NCBI GenBank assembly: GCA_030425945.1
Contig: JAUHZL010000039.1
Span: forward strand, 1-12,961
Reading direction: 5' to 3'
From: Alphaproteobacteria bacterium
GTDB lineage: Bacteria > Pseudomonadota > Alphaproteobacteria > Rhodobacterales > Rhodobacteraceae
DNA: 12,961 nucleotides
The translations under genes and the position numbers were made by a program. Of this stretch, positions 7,356 to 12,961 are shown in pieces. The notes beneath the pieces were generated by a model that was not told where the DNA came from, did no database searches, and saw only the letters and a list, made by a program, of their open reading frames with translations. Every line of letters begins with the position of its first letter. The stretch's first letter is position 1.

Positions 7356-7364
7356 CCGACACCG

Positions 7365-8207
7365 TCATGCGGCACGCCGGGCCGGTTCATCGACCGGGCG
7401 CAGATCGAGGTCGAGGCCGAATTCCTCGCGGATCTCGTCGCGCTGGCGTCCGAACAGGGCCTCGGCCCAGGCGACGCGCTCGGCGGTCCGGCCGGGATCG
7501 GGAAGCGCCGTCTTGTCGAGGGCAAGGCGCAGCATGCCCCGGATCACCTCGGATGGCAGCCCGGCTGTGACGGCCCGCGCGATCTCGTCGCAATCCCACA
7601 TCCGCAGCGAGGGGTTGGCCTTGTGGATCGGCACGTTCCAATCCAGCGTGACGCCGGGCAGAACCTGCGACACCACGGCCCGGATGTCGCCGTGCCGGGC
7701 CACCGTCAGCGTGGCCTCCGGCAGCACCCGGCGCCATGCGCGCAGGTACCCGGCGATCGTCAGGCTGCGCGCGCGGTCCGCCGCGAACCGTTCGAAACTG
7801 CTCCCGTCATGGCAGGCCCCCTCGGCGATGTAGCGGTCGAGGTTCTGCTTCAGGAACTGGGAATAATCCCCGAACAGGAAGCCGCTGAGGGGTCGGAGGA
7901 AGACGAGGACATGAACCCGCATCCCGGTGCCAGATACTGCGTCCGCCAGTTGAACGGCTTGCTGGGCCTGCCCGAAATAGTCCTCGTGCGACAAGATCAG
8001 CGTGGACTGCGTCCCGAAGAGACGGTCCAGCCTGTCCCGGTCCAGCCCGCCCAGGGTGATCGGCGTGCCGGGATGCCCGCCGCCACCCGGGTGCGGGTAG
8101 GTCACACCGGACGCCGTCAGCGCGGCGCGGTTGCCCAGCAGCACGCGCTGCAGATAGGTCGAGCCGCATTTCGGCGAGCCGACATGAAGGATGAGGGTCC
8201 GGGTCAT
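7365..8207 (-). CDS. Sulfotransferase-like protein
   Basis: Protein of 280 residues. The N-terminus TLILHVGSPKCGSTYLQ carries a P-loop-like PAPS-binding signature (GSPKCGST, residues 10-17) as in bacterial carbohydrate sulfotransferases. A second segment, VLVFLRPLSGFLFGDYSQF (100-118), resembles the 3'-phosphate-binding region (R105, then DYSQ), although the Ser usually found eight residues after the Arg appears to be Gly113. The rest is Arg/Ala-rich without other recognised motifs. The ATG at 8207 overlaps the stop of the upstream glycosyltransferase gene (ATGA) and has GGAG seven bases before it, so the two are probably co-translated. By context it may sulfate the exported polysaccharide; PAPS-synthesis genes are not in the window. 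It could instead be a non-catalytic or hypothetical sulfotransferase-fold protein. Confidence 0.75.
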   Translation of the reverse strand: MTRTLILHVGSPKCGSTYLQRVLLGNRAALTASGVTYPHPGGGGHPGTPITLGGLDRDRLDRLFGTQSTLILSHEDYFGQAQQAVQLADAVSGTGMRVHVLVFLRPLSGFLFGDYSQFLKQNLDRYIAEGACHDGSSFERFAADRARSLTIAGYLRAWRRVLPEATLTVARHGDIRAVVSQVLPGVTLDWNVPIHKANPSLRMWDCDEIARAVTAGLPSEVIRGMLRLALDKTALPDPGRTAERVAWAEALFGRQRDEIREEFGLDLDLRPVDEPARRAA

Positions 8208-10564
8208 TCGATGGCTCCACGCTGGGGCTGTGCGGCGCGTCGGTCTCGGGGCAATCCCCCGCCGCCGCGCACCGGAACGGGCGAGGCGGCGGCCCACTCC
8301 GGCTTCAGGGTCTCGGCAATCTGCGTAGCGACACCGGCAAGCGTCCCCCCGAGCTGGTCGAGGTCCAACCTGCGGTCGGCGGCGGTCGCCGGGGGGGCGT
8401 GCCAGGCGCGGCCGAGGGCCGCCGCAACGGCCTCGGCCGTGGGCGGCACGCTCTGCACCAGGGGGCTCAGCCGGGACAAGTCCTTGGGACCGAACCCGTT
8501 GGTCACCACGCGGGCCCCCGCCGCCGCCATCTCGAGCGGCGGGTGGCTGGGGTGCGGCGACAGCATCAACGACAGGCCGACATCGACGCCCGACAGGAAC
8601 ACCGGGTAGGCACTGTAGGGCAGCTTGCCGAGCGATCGCAGCAACACCCCGTTGGGCAGCGCCACCGGCGCATGCGGCAGGCCGACGCTGACCGGCTCGA
8701 TGTCGCGCGGACCGAGTCCCTCGGCCGTGATGAACCCGGCCAGTGCCGCAACGGCGGTCGAGAACAGGTTGCGCGGCACTTCGGGGCGCCCGTAGACGGC
8801 CAGTTTCCGCGGCCCCGCCCCGCGGATGCGCGGCAGCCCCGCATAGGTGTCGAGGTCGAGCGCGGGCTGGAACGCCAGCGCCGCGTTCGCCCAAGCGTAT
8901 CCCAGCGCGGCGAAATGGTCCCGCAGCAGGGTCGTGTTGAAGATCGGCAGCACTGGCCCGGCATAGCTGGCCTCGGCCCCGGCGAACTCGGCCCCCCACG
9001 GGTAGAAGCCCGGCTCGTAATCCTGGATCAGGTAGAGCAGCTCCGTGCTCTCCAGTCGCGCCTCGCGCATCAGGCTGCGCGCCACGTGGGCAGTCCACCA
9101 GGCAGTGGCCATCAGCCGGTCCTGCGGATGCAGGTCCAGATCGCGCGCCGTGACGCCGCACAGGACCTCGACCCGGCGCATCGTCGCGACGAGGTTGGCG
9201 TCAGGCGGGCAGCGGCCGGCCAGGAAGGCACGCGTCGCCTCGCGCGCTGCGATCGGCAGGTCGGTCGCGACCAGCCGCACGGGGATCCCGCGCGCGGCCA
9301 GCAGCAGGGCGAGGTCGAGCGCCGTGGCGATCCCGGCGAAGATCTCGGCCGGGTTCAGGGTGGGCACCAGCACCGTCAGGCAGGGCGGGCCGCCGCGCCG
9401 GATCAGTCGCCACGGTTGAACCGTCCGCCGATCGACGAAGCCCTGCCAGTCGGACACGCGGGGACGGGCCTCGGCCGCGGGGGGATCGCTGCGGTCCGCC
9501 ACCGGCAGCACCCCCGGCGACAACGCCCAGCCCTTCGCGTCGAGGTCCTGCAGGGCATCGGTCAGGCCGGGTCCCGCCGCCCGCCGCAGACCCAGCACCA
9601 GCCGTCCGGCCGCCATGACGGCATGGCGCGCGGCAATCCGGGCGTCGCGGGGATGCCCGCTCAGCCCGAGGCGCAGCGCATCCGCCAGCAGCACAGCGCC
9701 CGTTGCACGATGGTGCAAGAAGGGCCGCAAGGGGGCCAGCCGGGCGGGATCGAAGCGCAGGTCGGGCAGCGCTTCGGCCTCGGTTGCGCGGCGACTCAGC
9801 GCCTTGGCGAGGTAGCGGGCCCGCGCGTACTCGCCAAAGCCCTGCCGCGCCCCGGCCCTGGTCCAGAGGGCCGCACGCGTCCTGTGCCCGCGTCGGGGCA
9901 GGGCACCGACGGCGTTTCCGTCATGCTGGCGATAATCGACGAGGGCGTCGTCGAGGCCGACAAGGCCACCGGCCGCCTGGGCCAGCAAAGCCAGCCAGAG
10001 GTCATGGTAGAAATGGACGCCCGCCTGTTCGGGGAACGGCACCGCCACCTCTGCCAGGCGCCGGGTAAAGAGGGCGGTCATCCCGGTCACCGTGTTCCGG
10101 AAGAGAAGATCCCGCAGGCCGGGCCGCCGCAGACGACCCTCCCGCCGCCAGAGCGACGGGGCCACCACCTGCCCGGCCTGGTCGATCAGCCGCGCGTCGC
10201 TGTGGACGAGGTCCGCGCCGGTCCGATCCAGAGCCGTGCGCCCGCGCGCGAGGCGCTCGGGGTGCCAGACATCGTCCTGATCCGCGAAGGCAAAGAGGCC
10301 CGCCTCGGGATCGAGCGCCAGCACCTGCGCCAGTCCGAACCCGAACGCGCCGACCGCATCCAGCGGTGTCTCCGGCATCAGCGCCCGGACCTCCAGCCCG
10401 TGACGCCGGTAGGCGGCGGTCACCTCGGCCTCGGACGTGCGGTCGGCGATCACGGCCCAGTGCCGTACCCCCCGGTCGGTCTGCCGCGCGAGGCTGGCGA
10501 CCTGCGCGTCGAGGAACCCCGGATCGGGCCGGTAGGCTGCGAGGAGGACATGGATGCTCTTCAT
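8204..10564 (-). CDS. Two-domain glycosyltransferase: GT2 domain fused to WsaF-like (GT4-type) domain
   Basis: Protein of 786 residues. Residues 1-~225 are a GT-A GT2 domain with IHVLLAAYRP, FADQDDVWHPERL (93-105, the metal-binding DQDD), FRNTVTGMTALF, FYHDLWLALL and VDYRQHDGNAVG. The usual DDxSxD motif after the second strand is replaced by IADRTSE (39-45). A linker (~226-392) contains Arg/Ala-rich helices. Residues ~395-755 resemble rhamnosyltransferase WsaF: LTVLVPTLNP, LIQDYEPGFYPWGAEF (512-527), YGRPEVPRNLF (591-601), then the GT-B donor site SPHPSHPPLEMAAAGARVVT (669-688). It would add two sugars to a surface glycan, rhamnose being plausible from the family. It is first in a two-gene unit with the sulfotransferase-like gene. 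The ATG at 10564 has only a weak Shine-Dalgarno site (GAAG). The frame is continuous, so this is a true fusion and not a frameshift artefact. Confidence 0.87.
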   Translation of the reverse strand: MKSIHVLLAAYRPDPGFLDAQVASLARQTDRGVRHWAVIADRTSEAEVTAAYRRHGLEVRALMPETPLDAVGAFGFGLAQVLALDPEAGLFAFADQDDVWHPERLARGRTALDRTGADLVHSDARLIDQAGQVVAPSLWRREGRLRRPGLRDLLFRNTVTGMTALFTRRLAEVAVPFPEQAGVHFYHDLWLALLAQAAGGLVGLDDALVDYRQHDGNAVGALPRRGHRTRAALWTRAGARQGFGEYARARYLAKALSRRATEAEALPDLRFDPARLAPLRPFLHHRATGAVLLADALRLGLSGHPRDARIAARHAVMAAGRLVLGLRRAAGPGLTDALQDLDAKGWALSPGVLPVADRSDPPAAEARPRVSDWQGFVDRRTVQPWRLIRRGGPPCLTVLVPTLNPAEIFAGIATALDLALLLAARGIPVRLVATDLPIAAREATRAFLAGRCPPDANLVATMRRVEVLCGVTARDLDLHPQDRLMATAWWTAHVARSLMREARLESTELLYLIQDYEPGFYPWGAEFAGAEASYAGPVLPIFNTTLLRDHFAALGYAWANAALAFQPALDLDTYAGLPRIRGAGPRKLAVYGRPEVPRNLFSTAVAALAGFITAEGLGPRDIEPVSVGLPHAPVALPNGVLLRSLGKLPYSAYPVFLSGVDVGLSLMLSPHPSHPPLEMAAAGARVVTNGFGPKDLSRLSPLVQSVPPTAEAVAAALGRAWHAPPATAADRRLDLDQLGGTLAGVATQIAETLKPEWAAASPVPVRGGGGLPRDRRAAQPQRGAIE

Positions 10565-10628
10565 GCTTCGTTAGACTTTGCTGGCTGATATCGGGGCAGG
10601 TCCGGCACCTCCGTCTTGGGCCGAGAAA

Positions 10629-10646
10629 CTGAACATTTGCTGAACA
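10629..10646. promoter_or_regulatory. Direct repeat CTGAACA x2, candidate operator
   Basis: CTGAACA occurs at 10629-10635 and again at 10640-10646, an 11-base period that puts both copies on the same helix face. The second copy abuts the Shine-Dalgarno site of the plus-strand glycosyltransferase gene. It lies in the 92-base divergent gap serving both glycosyltransferase units. Confidence 0.35.
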
Positions 10647-10653
10647 GAGGTGA
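10646..10653 (+). promoter_or_regulatory. Ribosome binding site of the plus-strand GT2 gene
   Basis: AGAGGTGA lies just before the ATG at 10657, with about six bases between AGAGG and the start. It supports this start although it leaves a ~22-residue Pro/Ala-rich extension ahead of the GT2 fold. Confidence 0.65.
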
Positions 10654-10656
10654 CAC

Positions 10657-11649
10657 ATGCTGCCCGCCGCCGCCCTTGCACCGCTGCCGCCGCCGGACCC
10701 GCTGACCGGACCCGCCCCCGTTCCGGTCACGATCCTGATGGCGCTCTGCGACGGGGCCCCGTTCGTGGAAGACCAGATCGCCAGCCTCGCTGACCTCGCC
10801 GGGGTCACCGCCCTGCTGCACGTCCGCGACGATGCGTCCGCGGATGGCAGCCTCGGCCGGGTCGCCCGGGCCTGCCGCGCGCACGGGCTGCCGCACCGGA
10901 CCGCCCGCAACGCGACCCGGCAGGGCTTCGCGGCGACCTTCCTGACCTTGCTGCGGGATCTGCCGGGCGCGCCCGGCCTCGTTGCGCTCTGCGATCAGGA
11001 CGACGTCTGGCACCGGACCAAGCTGCGCCGGGCGGCGCGGATCCTGTCACGGGTTCCCCCGGGACAGGCCGCGATGGTGTGCGGGCGGGTCCGGGTCTGC
11101 GACGCACGGCTGACGCTCGACGGGCAGGTGCTGCCGATTGCCGCCCCGCGCGTGTCCTTCGCCAATGCGCTGGTCGAGAATGTCTGTCGCGGCAACACGA
11201 TCGTCCTGAACGCGGCTGCCGCGCGGCTGGCCCGCGACTGTGCCGCGGCCGCTCTCGAGGCCGGGGTCTATGCCCATGACTGGTGGCTCTACCTGCTCCT
11301 GACCGGAACCGGGGGGCAGGTGCTCTTCGATCCGGTGCCGGGGCTGCTCTATCGCCAGCACGGGCGCAATGCGATCGGGGCTCCGCCGCCGCGCAAGGTG
11401 ACCCTGCGGCGGGTGCGCGGGCTGCTCGACGGCAGTTTCGCCGGACGTCTCTCGCGCAACCTCGCGGCGCTGCAGGCGATTTCCCCGCGCCTCACGCCGG
11501 AGGCGCGCGCCGCGGTGGCCCACCTGCATCTGGCACGCGACGCGGGAGCCATGGCCCGGCTGCGGTCCCTCGGGACACTGCGCCTGCACCGCCAGTCGCG
11601 CACCGGAACCGCCGGCCTGTGGGGCGCGGCCCTGCTCGGGCGGCTCTAG
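10657..11649 (+). CDS. GT2 family glycosyltransferase
   Basis: Protein of 330 residues, a GT-A fold inverting transferase using a nucleotide-sugar donor. After a low-complexity Pro/Ala leader (1-22), the domain shows VTILMALCDG, VRDDASADGS (56-65, nucleotide binding), LCDQDDVWH (111-119, metal-binding DxD equivalent), CRGNTIVLN (177-185), YAHDWWLYLLLTG (205-217, catalytic base region) and LLYRQHGRNAIG (230-241). The C-terminal ~90 residues are Arg/Ala/Leu-rich helices. The motif order matches the GT2 half of the divergent 786-residue fusion (DQDDVW, HDxW, YRQHxxNxxG), so the two are likely paralogues; here the DDxS motif is intact. It probably adds a sugar to the polysaccharide exported by the adjacent Kps system. 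Donor and acceptor cannot be read from sequence. It ends 31 bases before the convergent petR. Confidence 0.9.
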   Translation: MLPAAALAPLPPPDPLTGPAPVPVTILMALCDGAPFVEDQIASLADLAGVTALLHVRDDASADGSLGRVARACRAHGLPHRTARNATRQGFAATFLTLLRDLPGAPGLVALCDQDDVWHRTKLRRAARILSRVPPGQAAMVCGRVRVCDARLTLDGQVLPIAAPRVSFANALVENVCRGNTIVLNAAAARLARDCAAAALEAGVYAHDWWLYLLLTGTGGQVLFDPVPGLLYRQHGRNAIGAPPPRKVTLRRVRGLLDGSFAGRLSRNLAALQAISPRLTPEARAAVAHLHLARDAGAMARLRSLGTLRLHRQSRTGTAGLWGAALLGRL

Positions 11650-11680
11650 GGGGTCGGTCGCGGCGGGGGCGCGGACGCCG

Positions 11681-12385
11681 TCAGTCGACCGCCAGCATGT
11701 AGCCCGCGCCGCGCACCGTCTGCAGGTAGCGCGGCTGTTTCGGATCGGTTTCGATCTTCCGGCGCAGGCGGGTGATCTGCACGTCGACGGCGCGTTCCTG
11801 GCTCGGGTCGCCGTCCCGGTTCAGCGTCTCGACCAGTTGCGAGCGGCTCAGCGCCGCGCCCGGCGACGCCGCGAAGATCCGCATCAGGGCCGTCTCGGTG
11901 GCGGTCAGGCGGATCTGCTCGCCGTCCCGCCACAGCTCGCCCTTCTCGATATCGTAGCGCACGGCGCCCAGCGTCAGCACCTTCGGACCCAGCGCCACGG
12001 GCTCCTCGCGCGGCACGCGCCGCAGGATCGCGTTGATCCGCAGCAACAGCTCCTTCGGCTCGAACGGCTTGCCGAGGTAATCGTCCGCCCCGGCCTCGAG
12101 ACCCGCGATCCGGTCGGCGGTGTCGCTGCGCGCGGTCAACAGCAGGATCGGCGTCGTGATCTCCTGCCGCAGGCTGCGCGTCAGCGAGACACCGTCTTCC
12201 CCCGGCATCATCACGTCGAGCACGATCAGGTCGAACTCGAGCCCTGCCAGCAGCCGCCGCGCCTGCGCCGCGTCGCGGGCGACTGTCGCGAGAAACCCGT
12301 GCCGCATCAGGAACTTCTGCAACAGGCCCCGGATCCGCTCGTCATCGTCGACAAGCAGCAGGTGCGCCGCCGGTTCGTCGATCAC
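11681..12385 (-). CDS. petR: OmpR-family response regulator (PetR-like)
   Basis: DNA-binding response regulator of 234 residues. The receiver domain (~7-120) has the acidic pair DD (13-14), phosphoacceptor Asp57 in LIVLDVMMPGEDG, Thr84 and Lys106 (LGKPFEPKEL). The winged-helix effector (~135-234) ends with the OmpR/PhoB pattern ERAVDVQITRLRRKIE (197-212) and YLQTVRGAGYML. I chose GTG at 12385 because it overlaps the petP stop (GTGA) and gives the family length; an upstream GTG at 12427 would add 14 residues lying wholly inside petP. MarR-then-OmpR order is the petP-petR arrangement described for Rhodobacter capsulatus, where petR is linked to cytochrome bc1 expression and growth. No histidine kinase lies alongside, so its phosphodonor is unknown here. 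The symbol rests on this order and recalled similarity. Confidence 0.88.
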   Translation of the reverse strand: MIDEPAAHLLLVDDDERIRGLLQKFLMRHGFLATVARDAAQARRLLAGLEFDLIVLDVMMPGEDGVSLTRSLRQEITTPILLLTARSDTADRIAGLEAGADDYLGKPFEPKELLLRINAILRRVPREEPVALGPKVLTLGAVRYDIEKGELWRDGEQIRLTATETALMRIFAASPGAALSRSQLVETLNRDGDPSQERAVDVQITRLRRKIETDPKQPRYLQTVRGAGYMLAVD

Positions 12386-12894
12386 GACGGGCCCCCGTCG
12401 CTGAGCGCGTTGAACTGGCGGCGGCACTCCGGGTCCATCATCTGTTCCAGCACGGTGCGGAATCCCGCCACGGCCTCGGGCCCGGCAGCCCGGAACGCCG
12501 CCCGCATCCGGCCCCGCTGTGCCTCGGACAGCGCGCGCTCCAGTGTCTCGCCGGCCTCGGTCAGGCGCAGGTGCCGCTCGCGCTTGTCCTTGTTGCCGAC
12601 CTTCGCTTCCACCAGCCCGTCCTCGACCAGCGTCCGCAACACGCGGTTCAGCGACTGCTTGGTGACGCCGAGAATGGTCAGCAGGTTGTTCACAGTGGTG
12701 CCCGGAGCACGGTTGATGAAATGCAACGCCCTGTGATGCGCCCGTCCGTAGCCCTTCTCGGCCAGGATGCGGTCCGGATCAGCGGTGAACCCGCGATAGG
12801 CGAAGAACATCGCCTCGATCCCCTTGCGCAACTGGTCGTCGGTCAGAAACAGAAGGCTTTCGCCCCGCGTCACGACCTGCGCCGTCTCTGCCAT
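12382..12894 (-). CDS. petP: MarR-family transcriptional regulator (PetP-like)
   Basis: Winged helix-turn-helix dimer of 170 residues. N-terminal and C-terminal helices (~15-45 and ~115-160) form the dimer interface. The DNA-binding domain (~45-115) has GYGRAHHRALHFI, a recognition helix in GVTKQSLNRVLRTLVEDGLV (76-95) and the MarR wing NKDKRERHLRLTEAG (101-115). The start ATG at 12894 has AGGGGG eight bases upstream. A GTG at 12924 would add ten residues but would sit almost on the predicted transcription start. The stop overlaps the petR start by four bases, so the two are co-expressed. It may autoregulate through the palindrome at 12940-12954. No ligand is deducible. Confidence 0.88.
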   Translation of the reverse strand: MAETAQVVTRGESLLFLTDDQLRKGIEAMFFAYRGFTADPDRILAEKGYGRAHHRALHFINRAPGTTVNNLLTILGVTKQSLNRVLRTLVEDGLVEAKVGNKDKRERHLRLTEAGETLERALSEAQRGRMRAAFRAAGPEAVAGFRTVLEQMMDPECRRQFNALSDGGPS

Positions 12895-12902
12895 GCGCCC
12901 GG

Positions 12903-12908
12903 CCCCCT
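12903..12908 (-). promoter_or_regulatory. Ribosome binding site deciding the petP start
   Basis: On the minus strand this reads AGGGGG, eight bases before ATG 12894. It supports that start over GTG 12924, which has only an abutting AAAG. Confidence 0.5.
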
Positions 12909-12931
12909 GCCCTTCGTACTCCACCTTTCGG

Positions 12932-12960
12932 TAGTTTATGTCAGCCTTGTTGACTTTCCA
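12932..12960 (-). promoter_or_regulatory. Candidate petP-petR promoter
   Basis: On the minus strand, TTGGAA (12960-12955) and TAAACT (12937-12932) are separated by 17 bases and each match the sigma-70 consensus at four of six positions. Transcription would begin near 12925, leaving a ~30-base leader before ATG 12894. More promoter sequence may lie beyond the window edge. Confidence 0.35.
12940..12954. promoter_or_regulatory. Candidate MarR-type operator upstream of petP
   Basis: GTCAGCCTTGTTGAC is an interrupted palindrome (GTCAnC...GnTGAC, five of six positions symmetric per arm), lying between the candidate -35 and -10 elements. Size and placement suit autorepression by a MarR dimer, but binding is inferred only. 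Confidence 0.35.
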
Positions 12961-12961
12961 A

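Larger units (their letters stand above)
7150..7364. other. Convergent intergenic gap with hairpins
   Basis: 215 bases between the ends of kpsM and the sulfotransferase-like gene. I see no coding potential. It holds the direct repeat GGACCCT (twice near 7204-7226) and the two hairpins listed separately, which fits a bidirectional termination region. Confidence 0.5.

Noticed and set aside
6229..7368. 379-codon minus-strand open frame
   Set aside because: Antisense shadow of kpsM with no hydrophobic segments or motifs.
8399..10588. 729-codon plus-strand open frame
   Set aside because: It is the antisense frame of the GT2-WsaF fusion, whose motifs are unambiguous. The antisense protein is Arg/Gln/His-rich with no family features.
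12386..12427. 14-residue N-terminal extension of petR from GTG 12427
   Set aside because: The extension lies wholly inside petP and reads PPPVQRAQRRG. The GTGA overlap start gives a standard response-regulator N-terminus.

Overview
The window is GC-rich throughout, its reading frames are packed back to back, and several neighbouring genes share 4-base stop/start overlaps. Together with a PetP/PetR-type regulator pair, this points to an alphaproteobacterium of the Rhodobacterales (Rhodobacter/Paracoccus-like). The assignment is an inference from gene content; no rRNA or other strict marker is present.

Layout, left to right. (1) 1-1124 (+): the C-terminal ~60% of dxs, the first enzyme of the MEP isoprenoid pathway, cut by the window edge. 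(2) 1243-3645 (+): a secreted RTX (calcium-binding nonapeptide repeat) protein with a beta-propeller-like N-terminal half and two separate RTX blocks, the second being 24 uninterrupted nonapeptides. (3) 3646-4334: about 690 bases with no convincing gene, containing several small inverted repeats. (4) 4335-7149: a group-2-type (ABC-dependent) capsule export module. kpsT and kpsE lie on the minus strand with an ATGA overlap, and kpsM is divergent on the plus strand across a 74-base shared leader. (5) 7365-10564 (-): a two-gene unit with a 4-base overlap, encoding a 786-residue GT2/WsaF-like fusion glycosyltransferase and a small sulfotransferase-like protein. (6) 10657-11649 (+): a second GT2 glycosyltransferase, divergent from and related to the GT2 half of the fusion. 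(7) 11681-12894 (-): petP (MarR family) and petR (OmpR-type response regulator), overlapping by GTGA, with a candidate palindromic operator/promoter at the right edge.

Reading the genes together, 4335-11649 looks like a compact locus for making and exporting a surface polysaccharide. Three glycosyltransferase domains (two GT2, one WsaF-like) would build the chain, the sulfotransferase-like protein could decorate it, and KpsM/KpsT/KpsE would carry it across the inner membrane and periplasm. The outer-membrane channel (KpsD/Wza type), the KpsC/KpsS linker enzymes and the nucleotide-sugar genes are not in this window. The RTX protein would use a different route (type I secretion), whose ABC transporter and membrane-fusion protein are also absent here. 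The most unusual items are the GT2-WsaF fusion with its eroded N-terminal nucleotide-binding motif, the split and divergent arrangement of kpsM against kpsET, and the double-block RTX protein.
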